Source: Dyella acidiphila
GTDB taxonomy: Bacteria > Pseudomonadota > Gammaproteobacteria > Xanthomonadales > Rhodanobacteraceae
Direction: 5' to 3'
Length of the DNA: 64,000 nucleotides
NCBI RefSeq assembly: GCF_014863405.1
Contig: NZ_JACZZA010000013.1
Span: 62,001-126,000, forward strand
Below the pieces are notes generated by a model. It ran no database searches and was not told the DNA's origin. It worked only from the letters and a program-made list of their open reading frames with translations. A program made the position numbers and the translations under genes. How positions within the stretch are numbered: position 1 is the stretch's first letter; every line of letters starts with the position of its first letter. Shown piece after piece: positions 8,614 to 17,363 of this stretch.

Positions 8614-10230
8614 TTAGTGCATTCGTGCGAACTGCAAATGCCAGACCCGGTCATCGGAAAGAACCACACTGTTTACACTGCCATCCGCGCCGCGCACCGG
8701 ACGCAACAGCACATCGCCGCTGATAAAGGCATTGGCATAGGCAGGCACAAACAAGCGGCTTTTGCCGGGGCGCCCTTCGGCCACTACCTTGAGGCCGCCG
8801 GCTACGGCAGTAACCTGATAAGTCACCGGCACCTCGTCGCTGTGAAAGCGTCCCGCGATGCGGGCCAGCTCGGATGGTGTCGGCGCATACGGCGCCTGTC
8901 GATCGTAGAACGTGGCATCGCCTGCGTTATCGAGACGAAGACGCCCATCCGCCTGCACCGCGCCCGTCATGACGATGCCGGCGCCGGCACGCTCGAACGC
9001 CAGCGCGCCTTTGTCGTCGGCCAGCACGGTGAGACCGGTATCCGACTGCAATTGCTTGCCGTGCAGGCTCAAGCGCAGCGGTGCGCCGTCGCGCTCGCTC
9101 GCATAGATGCCGGCAAGGCTCACGGGCGGCGCCGCTGTATAAGCGGCCTGCTCAGGCTTTGCGGCAGGCAGATAGCGATCCGCCACGGCATGGGCCAGCT
9201 TGCTGGTGTTGGCATCGTCGGCATTGCACAGAATGGCGATCGATACGTGCTGGTCGGGAAAGCGCCCCAGCCATGCCCGATAGCCGGCAGTAGCGCCGTC
9301 ATGGAAAACTTCGCGCATGCCGCGATAGTTGCGCTCGAACAGGCCGCGCGCATACACGGTGGGCTGTCCATGGGTCAGCTGGGTGCGCGTCTGCAAGGCC
9401 TTGGTGACGAAGGCGCCAAGCCGTCCCTCGTTCAATGCCCGGTTCCAGATCAGCAGATCACCTACGGTGGTCAGCAGCGCGCCATGTCCGTAGGTATTTT
9501 CGAATGGCATCATCTGTTCGTAGACGCCATCGGAAACATGCTGGTAGGCGATCGCCCGCCCCTGTACCACGCGGCGGAAATCGTCGCGCCATTGCGTATG
9601 CGTCATGCCCAGCGGCGCAAACAGATGCTGGTGGGTGAAATCGACGAAAGACATGCCACTAACCCGCTGCACGATGATCGCCAGCAAGTTGAAGCCGGTG
9701 TTGGTATACGACCATGCCGTGCCGGGTACGAAATTCAAGGCGCGCTGACGTGCCGTCACCTGCAGCACGTCGGCCATGTCATAGACACGCTCGGTGCGCG
9801 GCCAGCCCGCCATCGCTTCGATATCGCCCCAATCGCGCAGGCCGCTGGTATGGCCCATCAATTCGCCGACCGTCACCACATGTCCGTAGTCGGGCAATTC
9901 GGGCAGGTATTTGCGGATATCGTCATCCAGCGAAAGGCGGCCTTCGCCGACCAGGATCAGCGCCGCCGCCGCGGTGAATTGCTTGCTGACCGAGCCTGCC
10001 TCGAACACGCTGTCCACGCCGATCGGCACGGCATGTTCCAGGTCGGCCATGCCGAAAGCGCGCTGCACGGGCGCATTGTCGCCCAGCTGCACGCCCACCG
10101 CGCAGCCGGGCAGATCGGCCGAGCCCGGATGCGGAAGCGCCGCATCCAGTTGCGTCGCGGCATCCTGCGCCGACACCGTTCCCAGGCAGAGCGTCAGCGC
10201 AAGCGCCAGCATCATCGTCTTCATCGACAT
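8614..10230 (-). CDS. Secreted serine hydrolase, beta-lactamase/D-aminopeptidase family
   Basis: A 538-residue protein with a signal peptide (cleavage near VSAQ, residue 20-22). The penicillin-binding/class C beta-lactamase fold is shown by SVSK (nucleophile S80, base K83) and YTN at 175-177, and by GHTSGLRDW in the usual place. A C-terminal region of about 170 residues with beta-rich repeats (LAGIYASERDGAPLRLSLHGKQ and following) looks like the barrel domain of D-aminopeptidase-like serine hydrolases. It probably hydrolyses peptides or esters in the periplasm. Activity on beta-lactams is unlikely to be its main role, though family members vary. It is a single gene, leftward. Confidence 0.87.
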   Translation of the reverse strand: MSMKTMMLALALTLCLGTVSAQDAATQLDAALPHPGSADLPGCAVGVQLGDNAPVQRAFGMADLEHAVPIGVDSVFEAGSVSKQFTAAAALILVGEGRLSLDDDIRKYLPELPDYGHVVTVGELMGHTSGLRDWGDIEAMAGWPRTERVYDMADVLQVTARQRALNFVPGTAWSYTNTGFNLLAIIVQRVSGMSFVDFTHQHLFAPLGMTHTQWRDDFRRVVQGRAIAYQHVSDGVYEQMMPFENTYGHGALLTTVGDLLIWNRALNEGRLGAFVTKALQTRTQLTHGQPTVYARGLFERNYRGMREVFHDGATAGYRAWLGRFPDQHVSIAILCNADDANTSKLAHAVADRYLPAAKPEQAAYTAAPPVSLAGIYASERDGAPLRLSLHGKQLQSDTGLTVLADDKGALAFERAGAGIVMTGAVQADGRLRLDNAGDATFYDRQAPYAPTPSELARIAGRFHSDEVPVTYQVTAVAGGLKVVAEGRPGKSRLFVPAYANAFISGDVLLRPVRGADGSVNSVVLSDDRVWHLQFARMH

Positions 10231-10356
10231 GCCCCATCCGCCATGCGCGGAATCATCCAGACAGTCGCTGACCTTAGGCGAATGCCGCGTACTTGCAAGT
10301 GTCTTTGTTCATGCGGGCAGATGTTCCGGTATACATAGCGGCTCGGGAAGTGCAGG

Positions 10357-10848
10357 TCAGCTACCTTGACGCTTGCGCGTACGCGCCGCCTTTTTCGCCG
10401 CAGTGGAACGGCCCGCCGCACCCTTCGTACGCGCGGCCTTTTTTGCAGCCGCCGAACGCGACGACGCCGAACGCTTGCGCGCCGCGCTGCGCGTTTGCTT
10501 GGACAAGGATTCGTGCGACGCCGCGCTGCTGCCTTCGCGCTTCAAGGCCTGCTTGGTGGCGTGCGCACGCTTGGCCGAGGTCTTGCGCGGATGACGCGCC
10601 GCTTGCTCATCTTGTGCCGCCTTGCGTTTGGTCGACTTCTTGGCCGTTTTGCTGACCGGCGCCTTCAACCCGGCCCGCCGCGCCTTCGACAAGCCGATGG
10701 CGATGGCCTGCTTGGCCGAGCGCGCACCGTGCTTGCCCTCTCGAATGTGCTCCATCTCTTCGCGTACGAATTCGCCAGCCTGCGTACTGGCCGACTTGCC
10801 CTGGCGTTTGTCTCTGGCCACAGCTCGTTTGGTCTTGGCTTCCGGCAT
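10357..10848 (-). CDS. DUF6496 protein with histone-H1-like Lys/Ala tail
   Basis: A 163-residue, strongly basic protein. The N-terminal half has the DUF6496 core (VREEMEHIREGKHGARSAKQ followed by AIAIGLSKARRAG), and the second half is a low-complexity tail of AAKKAARTK-type repeats like bacterial histone-H1 homologues. A cytoplasmic DNA-associated role is the natural guess but has not been shown for this family as far as I know. The ATG is preceded by GAGG at good spacing. It is monocistronic. Confidence 0.8.
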   Translation of the reverse strand: MPEAKTKRAVARDKRQGKSASTQAGEFVREEMEHIREGKHGARSAKQAIAIGLSKARRAGLKAPVSKTAKKSTKRKAAQDEQAARHPRKTSAKRAHATKQALKREGSSAASHESLSKQTRSAARKRSASSRSAAAKKAARTKGAAGRSTAAKKAARTRKRQGS

Positions 10849-10934
10849 CTCGCATACCTCGCTATGGGGTAATGGAGCTGTACAACCGCGCGCGTCCAGT
10901 CGCTGTCAAAGAGAACCAAGCAAATAATCAATGC

Positions 10935-11000
10935 CGTGCTGCTGCGTGGCACGACGTAGTGCGAATGCTTGCTGCGATGTTAAAACCGCGCAGCAGCACG
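10935..11000. repeat. 12-bp inverted repeat in the 10849-11146 intergenic stretch
   Basis: CGTGCTGCTGCG (10935-10946) has its exact reverse complement at 10989-11000, with a 42-base loop. It lies in the roughly 300-base gap between the DUF6496 gene and the 53-residue membrane protein gene, where I see no other coding evidence. It could be part of a structured leader or small RNA, or a binding site. Confidence 0.3.
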
Positions 11001-11146
11001 CGCGATCCTGTGTAACGACGCTCCCCGCGCACCGATGCGGTTTGTGCATGCTCCGTCCACGCTTTCTGAAGGTTGGGGCGTGGATGGTGGTCGCTCCGAC
11101 CCGCAACCTCTGCACGCAGCAATGTGGTGCATCGATCGTGATCGTG

Positions 11147-11308
11147 ATGGAAGTAAAACGTAATAACCAAGGTCAGACGGCCAGCGCGCCGGGCTGGCTC
11201 GTGCTTCGCGGCCTGCTGAAGATTTCGCTATGGGTAATGATGGCCGCGGGGCTACTGTATGCCGCGCTCAACCTGGTACGAGGACTGGTGCTCGCCGCGC
11301 CGTCCTGA
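11147..11308 (+). CDS. Small single-pass membrane protein
   Basis: A 53-residue protein (ATG 11147): a short basic N-terminus (MEVKRNNQG), then a hydrophobic segment WLVLRGLLKISLWVMMAAGL and a short tail. A GTG lies two codons upstream in frame. I do not recognise a family. The charge pattern suggests an N-in inner-membrane protein. It sits alone, pointing toward the convergent ribA gene. The small size makes it uncertain, but the membrane segment and start are well formed. Confidence 0.5.
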   Translation: MEVKRNNQGQTASAPGWLVLRGLLKISLWVMMAAGLLYAALNLVRGLVLAAPS

Positions 11309-11340
11309 CCTCGCGCCGGCCACATGCACCGGCCGGCTTC

Positions 11341-11994
11341 TCAAGCGTCTTTCCGGCCACTCGGCAATGCCAGGGTGTGGTGTGTGTGGCGCACTTTGGC
11401 TTCCAGATAGCGCAGATTGTGCTGGCCGGAGAAAACACCGGTGGAACGCATCGCCACCACCTCGATGCCCTGGGCTTCGAGCTGGGTGCGCTTGTCGGGG
11501 TTGTTGCTGATCAGCGTAATGCGCGTGATGCCGAGTGACTTGAGCATCTCGGCGGCGGCGGTGTAGTCGCGCTCGTCATCGCCGTGGCCGAGCGCGCGAT
11601 TGGCCGCATACGTGTCGTGTCCCTGTTCCTGCAGGCGATACGCATCCAGCTTGGCGTAGAGACCGATGCCACGCCCCTCCTGGCGCATGTACAGCAGATA
11701 GCCGCCCTCTTCATGCAGGCGCAGCAGCGATTCCTGCAATTGCGGGCCGCAGTCGCAGCGCGCGGAACCGAGCACGTCGCCGGTCATGCACTCGGAGTGC
11801 AGCCGCACCAGCGGTGCATCGCTATCGCCGTGGCCGAAACGCAGCGCAAAATGTTCGCGGCCGTCGGACAAGCCGTGAAAGCTGTAGATGGTGCTCGCCG
11901 CCTCGCGGCCATCCGCCAGATGGATCGGCAGCTGCGCAGTGGTGCGAACACCCGGTTCGGCAGAAGGAACAGCTTGCAAGCAGGAAGAAGCCAT
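11341..11994 (-). CDS. ribA: GTP cyclohydrolase II
   Basis: A 217-residue protein that opens GTP to the formamidopyrimidine, the first step of riboflavin synthesis, in the cytoplasm. The zinc site is intact: C69 in LHSECMTGD, then C80 and C82 in SARCDCGPQL. The catalytic and substrate block RQEGRGIGLYAKLDAYRLQ follows, then NPDKRTQLEAQGIEV near the end. This is stand-alone RibA, not a RibBA fusion. The ATG at 11994 is chosen; a TTG at 12015 would add seven residues. No FMN riboswitch consensus was found in the 460 bases upstream, and no other rib gene is near. Confidence 0.93.
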   Translation of the reverse strand: MASSCLQAVPSAEPGVRTTAQLPIHLADGREAASTIYSFHGLSDGREHFALRFGHGDSDAPLVRLHSECMTGDVLGSARCDCGPQLQESLLRLHEEGGYLLYMRQEGRGIGLYAKLDAYRLQEQGHDTYAANRALGHGDDERDYTAAAEMLKSLGITRITLISNNPDKRTQLEAQGIEVVAMRSTGVFSGQHNLRYLEAKVRHTHHTLALPSGRKDA

Positions 11995-12015
11995 GGGATC
12001 GATCTCGTGATGCAA

Positions 12016-12478
12016 CAGTGGTCAGCGCGCGGGAACGGGCTGCGCGCGGCGCCCACTTGGAACGGAGACGGACCCACCGAGGTTGGCCCGCTTGGATACC
12101 GCCAGAAATATGCTGGCGCGGCCGGCAATATCAATCACATCCAGCCGCCGCGCCACTACGCCCGACGGCCGGGCAGGCCTGCTGCGCGGCATGCCCGGCT
12201 GGGTAGCCCACCGGCTCGATGTCACCAGGGCAGCCTTGGCCGAGGCAGCCCATAGTTTACCGATCAATGACTTGCCTGAGCCTGGGAAGGCGGCTCCAGC
12301 CGCGACTGGCATCGAATTTTCCTCGGTGACGGGCGAGATTTGCCCGCAGGGTGGAACAGTGAGTTCACCCTGGTCCGCCATTGGTTGCGGTCGCGGAGCA
12401 AAAAGTGCGTGCGCTTGGGGACCTGGTTACCGCGCAAGCGCCGGCGGCTGGCACAGATCCCCCGGCGGCGAGACGGCC
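12016..12478. other. 463-base gap upstream of ribA with tandem hairpins
   Basis: No convincing gene is seen. Two adjacent hairpins stand out on the right side: CGGGC/GCCCG around 12330-12346 and a bulged 10-bp stem at 12347-12372 (CAGGGTGGAAC pairing with GTTCACCCTG). A leftward open frame at 12022-12381 contains a chance GSGKS but has poor composition and no family resemblance. The stretch may hold the ribA promoter and leader. Confidence 0.3.
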
Positions 12479-13294
12479 TTACACCACCACGACGTTGCGC
12501 GGATTCAATGCCGGATCGAGCCAGAACATGTCATTTTCGAAGCGACGGAACACGTCCGGCGGCAACACGCTTTTGCGCTCCCGCGGGGTGACCTGCCGGT
12601 GCACCGTATGCAAACCGGGGGTACCCGCGCGCTGGTCGAACTCCTCAGCCTGATAGCTGACATTGGCATAGTCGTGCTGATAGGCGGGCTCGCCGATAAA
12701 GGCATACACCGCCGCCAGCGCGCGCGCCGGATCGTTCACCAAGGTCTCGTAGCGCAGCAGCATCAGATTGGCCGTGTCTTCGCCGTAGAACGCTTCCTTC
12801 AAGGCGTTATAGCTATAGCCCACCAGGCCATCGCCATTGGCAAGACCTTCGGCGCGCGAGTACACCGTGCCGCCGGGCTGATAATTGAAGATCGACGACG
12901 GCTGGAAGGCATTCTTGCGAACCAGTTGCTCGATGCTGTCGATAATCCACGACACATGCCGCACGCAGGCAATCACCTTGCCCTTCGGAAACAAGTCCTT
13001 CAGCTGATGCATCTTGCTGCACCAGGCGCGATTGGTGTCGAACACCACTTCGGCGCCGTATTCCGGCCCGTAATAGTTGTCGAACAAACCCATAAGCATG
13101 CGGCGGCGCTGCTCATCGGTGATGAACATCGAATACTCATTCCGCCCGCTCAGCTCACCCAACAAGGTGTTGAAAGCTCCGCCCATCGGGCCACTCATGC
13201 CCGCGTGAAAGCGCGGATTCTGGCCCAGGATCGCGGACAGCAGGGTGGAGCCGGAGCGTGGCAATCCCGAGATGAAGTGAATTGTTTTCCCCAT
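12479..13294 (-). CDS. Sulfotransferase family protein
   Basis: A 271-residue protein with the PAPS-binding 5'-phosphosulfate loop GLPRSGSTLL at residues 10-19 and a 3'-phosphate-binding region around CVRHVSWIIDSIEQL, as in the Sulfotransfer_3/1 type enzymes. It should move sulfate from PAPS to a small acceptor in the cytoplasm; the acceptor is unknown. The ATG at 13294 is preceded by CAGGG and puts the P-loop at the usual distance from the N-terminus; a longer frame to 13324 is less likely. No sulfate activation genes are near, so PAPS comes from elsewhere in the genome. Confidence 0.85.
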   Translation of the reverse strand: MGKTIHFISGLPRSGSTLLSAILGQNPRFHAGMSGPMGGAFNTLLGELSGRNEYSMFITDEQRRRMLMGLFDNYYGPEYGAEVVFDTNRAWCSKMHQLKDLFPKGKVIACVRHVSWIIDSIEQLVRKNAFQPSSIFNYQPGGTVYSRAEGLANGDGLVGYSYNALKEAFYGEDTANLMLLRYETLVNDPARALAAVYAFIGEPAYQHDYANVSYQAEEFDQRAGTPGLHTVHRQVTPRERKSVLPPDVFRRFENDMFWLDPALNPRNVVVV

Positions 13295-13440
13295 GAGCCC
13301 TGAACCTGTCGCGACGAATGGCATTGATTAGGTCGGGAAGCTTATGGCCTACGGGGATATTCGTGTAGTGGCTGGCGATACGAGCCTGATCTATGCGGGT
13401 GCGGTATTGCCCTTTACGTGTTTTTGCTTCGTGGCAGGTT

Positions 13441-13821
13441 TTATCCAATCCTGGGGCCGCCGATATTCTCCCCAATCCGCCACAACACCCCCGTCGGATC
13501 GACCAGCACAAAATCGCGGATTGCCCATGGCCGGTCTTCCGGCGGTGCAGTTTTTACGCCGTAGCGCTGCGCCAATCCAGTCGCCTGCACATGCCGCCAC
13601 CATGCTTCTACGTCGGCCACCAGCATATGCATCATGAAGTTGCCGGCGTGTTCCTGGTTGTAGAACTTCTGCAGCAGGAAGCTGGTGTTGCCGGCGTGCA
13701 GATAGGCCAGATCGTCCGAAGACCAGGCCACGGTGAAGCCGAGGTCGGTGTAGAAGCGTTTGGATAGCTCGAAGTCGCGTGCCGGGACGAAGGCTTTTAT
13801 CTCGATCGTTTCCATACTCAT
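13441..13821 (-). CDS. VOC-family (glyoxalase/bleomycin-resistance fold) protein
   Basis: A 126-residue protein with the paired beta-alpha-beta-beta-beta modules of the vicinal oxygen chelate fold: IKAFVPARDFELSKRFYTDLGF at the start, LLQKFYNQEHAGNFMMHMLVADVEAWWRH in the middle, and a second half ending VLVDPTGVLWRIGE. Small VOC proteins may be metal enzymes or drug-binding proteins; metal ligands cannot be assigned with confidence. GGGGAG lies ahead of the ATG at 13821 and a second ATG is at 13815. It starts 24 bases after the MarR stop, so the two are likely one operon and the regulator may respond to the compound this protein handles. Confidence 0.82.
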   Translation of the reverse strand: MSMETIEIKAFVPARDFELSKRFYTDLGFTVAWSSDDLAYLHAGNTSFLLQKFYNQEHAGNFMMHMLVADVEAWWRHVQATGLAQRYGVKTAPPEDRPWAIRDFVLVDPTGVLWRIGENIGGPRIG

Positions 13822-13845
13822 AACGGCTCCCCTGTCAGCGCCGGC

Positions 13846-14313
13846 CTAGGCGGCTTCTTCGCTGCGATGGCCGATACCGATCAGCGCCGCGAGCGCCTTG
13901 CGCAGGATCAGCGTTGCATCCTTGCCGATGCGGCCGAGCAGTTCTTCATCGATGCGTTCGCGTGCGGCAGCCTGGGTGGCCGCGGCGGCGGCGCCGCGTT
14001 CGGTGAGGGTGACTACCAGCTTGCGGCGATCCTGCGCATCGACGGTGCGCTGCAAATAGCCGCGTGTGACCAGGGTGTCGACTAGCTGGCCGGCGGCCTG
14101 TTTGGAGATGCGCAGTTCCTGGATCAACTGGCTGAGGGGTACATCGCCGGCGCCGAGGGCCAGGCCACCGATGACGTAGAGGCCATTGCGGGGAATGTCG
14201 TCATAGCCGGCACCCTCCAGGGCGCGGCGCATGGCGACGCCATAGGTGGTGCGGGCGTGACGCAGCAGCGCGGGGACGGGAATGGTCTCGTACCAGGGGG
14301 CTTCGGTAGCCAT
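13846..14313 (-). CDS. MarR-family transcriptional regulator
   Basis: A 155-residue protein with the winged helix of MarR regulators: PLSQLIQELRISKQAAGQLVDTLVTRGYLQRTVDAQDRRKLVVTLTERG forms the recognition helix and wing, with helical dimerisation ends. It should bind a palindromic operator as a dimer and release it on ligand binding. There is no good ribosome site ahead of the ATG. A short AT-rich palindrome lies 15-48 bases upstream, the natural place for autoregulation. The VOC gene follows in the same direction. Confidence 0.87.
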   Translation of the reverse strand: MATEAPWYETIPVPALLRHARTTYGVAMRRALEGAGYDDIPRNGLYVIGGLALGAGDVPLSQLIQELRISKQAAGQLVDTLVTRGYLQRTVDAQDRRKLVVTLTERGAAAAATQAAARERIDEELLGRIGKDATLILRKALAALIGIGHRSEEAA

Positions 14314-14327
14314 GAAATAAGTACCGG

Positions 14328-14361
14328 TAGTTGATAGTCAAATAACAGTACTATTCAACTA
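14328..14361 (-). promoter_or_regulatory. AT-rich imperfect palindrome, candidate MarR operator/promoter
   Basis: TAGTTGATAG at 14328-14337 is mirrored by CTATTCAACTA at 14351-14361 with one extra base. The block is far more AT-rich than its surroundings and lies immediately upstream of the marR-like start, overlapping where its promoter must be. This supports autoregulation, by inference. Confidence 0.45.
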
Positions 14362-14772
14362 TTCGAATGCCAAGGCCTTTTTGCTCCTGCAAGGCTCGCA
14401 AGAACATACGCTCTGGCTGATTGCATGCCTCGTATTGCGCTTGCTCAACTATTACCTGCAGCGCTGCGCGCGGCTTGCGGCGCCCGCCCATCTGATGGCC
14501 ATGGCGATGGGCTTTGGCGCGGACGATCCCATTCCTTGGAAATCGCAGCAGCTGTCTTTCCCGCCAATCAGCGGTTGGCCATGCATCGGCGCGTTGCTGG
14601 CCCATGCACTCAATCATTGGCCGCTGGGGCCGATAGTTGTCCTGGTAATCAGCCACGCGGCCGTATTCGCGCAGGCATGGTGCGCTTCGCAAATTCCGCC
14701 GCCTGAAGCTAGTCGGCCATGGTGAATTCGCGGCATTTTCCTCAGTCGAACAACCGCATCAAGGAGATCAAG
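14362..14772. other. Gap of about 410 bases without a supported gene
   Basis: Two overlapping open frames on opposite strands (14381-14725 rightward; 14351-14692 leftward) each give about 114 residues. Neither has a ribosome site, a recognisable domain or convincing composition. A remnant of a lost gene is possible. The last 12 bases carry the strong ribosome site AAGGAGATC of the next gene. Confidence 0.3.
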
Positions 14773-15864
14773 ATGACATGGAATCCGACTTCGAAATACA
14801 CCCGTTTTCATTTATTCGACGAAGTCAGCGACTGCTTTAAATGGATACAGGATCGCTCGGTTGCACTGGGTGTGCTTGGACTGGCGCTAGCCAATCTATT
14901 CTGGTTCGACTTTTCCATTCAATATCACATACCGGTCAACCTGTTCTCGACTTCCACCTTAAGCGCCCTGCCGGCGCTCCTTGTATTCATCGCCTTTTTC
15001 ATTGTTGTTTTCGCCGGTGCATTGCTCATGCCCACGGTGATTCTGGTTAGCCCTATTAATAAGGAAGGCATTGCTCTGATCGATCTCAGAGGCGAGATCG
15101 TTGCATCGCCGCTCGGCTCTGGATCCAAATTCAACGCATGGAAAAGATGGCTGATAGCCACCGTGATACTTCCCGGTGTATGGATGACCATCGTGGCGGC
15201 AGTGACCTTCTTACACGAAGAAGTCAACGGCTTTATCGTAATTTTCGCGCTGATGCTGACCATCCTGGTTGGTTTACGCATACTGACCGGCAGACTGAAC
15301 ATTCAATGGACTGCGGATATCGCCGTCAACTCGTTTTTCGGGCTTTTTCTGCAGAGCATCATCACGCTCGAAATGATTCTTGTGAGCTTGCATTTCGTCA
15401 AGGGAAACCAATGGATTGCATACGGCGGCCCAGCCTCAGGCTTTCTTTGCGCGCTGATTTTGCTCGTCGTAGGCCAGTCTGCTGTCGCTCATATAGTTCG
15501 GACAAAAGGCATGTACCGGGGGATCTTTACGCACCTGATTATTGTGGCGGGTTGCGTGTTTTTTGTTTTGGCCATAGCCATCCCGCTAGGCGGCGAAATT
15601 GCTTCTTTGCCGATCCGACTCGCAAGCTCCGGCGCTCGAAATTGCCTTGTGCTCAAACTTTCCGACAAAGCATCCACAGCCAAGACATCCGTTCCGGATG
15701 CCGCATTAATTGACGACCAGAACAAGAGCGAAACAAAACCTCTGAGCCTCGCACTTCCTATCGATGGCAATTACTACATCAAGCTCAGAGACGATGTAAG
15801 CGACGCGGTTTACAAATTGGCTCAGGACGACGTCAGCAAGTTTCAAACCTGCCCGTCCAAGTAG
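14773..15864 (+). CDS. Hypothetical polytopic membrane protein
   Basis: A 363-residue protein with about seven hydrophobic segments: near residues 30-50, 62-90, 125-150, 155-175, 195-220, 230-250 and 265-290. The remaining 75 residues are polar and probably outside the membrane, containing KLSDKASTAKTSVPDAALID. The ATG at 14773 is preceded by a near-perfect ribosome site, AAGGAGATCAAG. I recognise no family. Base composition is visibly lower in GC than the neighbours, with AAA, AAT and TTT codons common, which may mark recent acquisition. It stands alone between the MarR pair and the ClpP-fold gene. Confidence 0.75.
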   Translation: MTWNPTSKYTRFHLFDEVSDCFKWIQDRSVALGVLGLALANLFWFDFSIQYHIPVNLFSTSTLSALPALLVFIAFFIVVFAGALLMPTVILVSPINKEGIALIDLRGEIVASPLGSGSKFNAWKRWLIATVILPGVWMTIVAAVTFLHEEVNGFIVIFALMLTILVGLRILTGRLNIQWTADIAVNSFFGLFLQSIITLEMILVSLHFVKGNQWIAYGGPASGFLCALILLVVGQSAVAHIVRTKGMYRGIFTHLIIVAGCVFFVLAIAIPLGGEIASLPIRLASSGARNCLVLKLSDKASTAKTSVPDAALIDDQNKSETKPLSLALPIDGNYYIKLRDDVSDAVYKLAQDDVSKFQTCPSK

Positions 15865-16000
15865 CTCATGCCATGCAGCACTTCTGCGCCTGCCAAACCC
15901 GTCGATGCATTTGGGTAGTGCGCTATGTCGGCGGCCAAGCAAAGGCAGAAATGATCAAGCTGCACATAGCAGCTTGGTCAATGCCACCTCTTACGCCAAC

Positions 16001-17143
16001 TCAGCTCTTCTTCGCCACCTGCCACGGCGCGTACTCCCAGCACGCCTGGTAGTATTTCCTGAGAATGTGATCCAAACCGCCCAGCTCGAATTCGAAGCCG
16101 TAGCGCAACATGCTGTTGCGGTCGCGCACCCAGGCGCCGAGGGTGGTGGCGCTGATCAGGCTGCCGAGCTGCGCGCCTGGATACGTGCGGGCGATAACCA
16201 CGGCGTCATCTTGCACGGTGGCGTAGTCCTGTTGCGGCGGATAGCTTTCCGCGTGATTGACTTCCACGAAGGAACGCGCGCCGTGCGCCACAATTTGCTT
16301 GGCGTGTTCGGCGCCGACGGCGTTGTAGGCGGTGAACAGCACGCCGTCGCGGCGGCATTCCAGGCTCATGCGATGCTGGCCGCCGCGCTTCACTTCGGCG
16401 AGGGTGAGATAAGGCTCGCCGTTCTGGACTTGATACGTGGCAGTGAGCGGCAGCCGCCCGTTGTTGGCGATGCGCGCGGCGATCAGCTGGTCAGCGGGAA
16501 GCCACGCGGGATCGGCGTGCGCGGCGGTCAGCAGTGGCGCGAGCGCGCTCTGGTCGATGTCCATCTCTTTCAGATACGCGCTGGTGTCGTCCGGATCGGC
16601 GGAGGCCTTCGGGTCGACGGCCATTTGCGCGGGGAAGCCGATGCGATCGGCACCGGTCGGCGCCCAGCGGTAGAGCCCGCCGAGATAGGCGTAGACGCAG
16701 GCATCAGTGCAGAGCGCAGGCTTGGCCGGCGCGCCGCGCTGGCGCCGTTGCGTGCCCAGGTGGGTCACCATCGAGCCCTGGCGGAACAGGCGGCCCAGTG
16801 CGATGCCCGCGTGAAGATCCGCGCCGGAAGCGTTCAAGTAGATATCCGAACCATTGGCGATCTTGCCGCTGCGCATCATGCTCTCGAAGCGCTGCGGCGC
16901 ATCGGCATCGATCACGCCGGCAAGATAGATCTGCGGCGCCTTGGCCACGGCAAGCGTCAGGCGATCGTTGTTGACCTGAATGCTGAGCTGAGTGGGAGCG
17001 GGATCTTGCGACGTGCTGTGGCGCGTGGCCGCGGACGACTGGAGGGCCGGGAGGCCGGCCAGCAGCGCCAGCGCGCCACACAAGACATGACGAAACGGCG
17101 CTGTGCGGCCACGGGAACGGCGATCGGCATGACGGTACGGCAC
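16001..17143 (-). CDS. Periplasmic ClpP-fold protein (COG3904-like), nucleophile Ser replaced
   Basis: A 380-residue protein starting at GTG 17143, behind AGGAGCTGCA; a GTG at 17212 would be an alternative. An N-terminal hydrophobic segment (HVLCGALALLAGLPALQSSA) acts as signal or anchor. The middle resembles the ClpP/crotonase-like domain of COG3904: ASGADLHAGIALGRLFRQGS, then CTDACVYAYLGGLYRWAPTG and ADRIGFPAQ. In relatives the equivalent of CTDAC reads CxSAC, and the Ser matches the ClpP nucleophile; here it is Asp, so peptidase activity may be lost or changed. The last 150 residues have no recognised domain. It stands alone. Confidence 0.6.
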   Translation of the reverse strand: MPYRHADRRSRGRTAPFRHVLCGALALLAGLPALQSSAATRHSTSQDPAPTQLSIQVNNDRLTLAVAKAPQIYLAGVIDADAPQRFESMMRSGKIANGSDIYLNASGADLHAGIALGRLFRQGSMVTHLGTQRRQRGAPAKPALCTDACVYAYLGGLYRWAPTGADRIGFPAQMAVDPKASADPDDTSAYLKEMDIDQSALAPLLTAAHADPAWLPADQLIAARIANNGRLPLTATYQVQNGEPYLTLAEVKRGGQHRMSLECRRDGVLFTAYNAVGAEHAKQIVAHGARSFVEVNHAESYPPQQDYATVQDDAVVIARTYPGAQLGSLISATTLGAWVRDRNSMLRYGFEFELGGLDHILRKYYQACWEYAPWQVAKKS

Positions 17144-17363
17144 TGCAGCTCCTGGCCCGGGAAGCAACCGGCGTTGGCGGTCGCTCAGTGTGGTCAACGG
17201 CGGATGTCCCACAGGTGAATATGGCCTTGACGGTATAGCCGCAAGCTATTGCCTGCATCGAAACAATCGAATTCATTTGCTGGAAACAGGGGTCTAGAGT
17301 GATTCACAAGCGCGATCTCGCGCCGTTCTTCCTGTTGACCATGTCCGTTTTCCGAGCCCTGTC

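Noticed and set aside
11995-12478. FMN riboswitch upstream of ribA
   Set aside because: The conserved AGGGTGAGATTCCC-type core and its partner segments are missing; only simple hairpins are seen.
12083-13303. A 406-codon rightward frame across the ribA-sulfotransferase gap
   Set aside because: Mostly antisense to the sulfotransferase; no domain, no ribosome site.
14381-14725. Rightward 114-codon hydrophobic frame and the opposing 14351-14692 frame
   Set aside because: Mutually overlapping, no start signals and no recognisable family.
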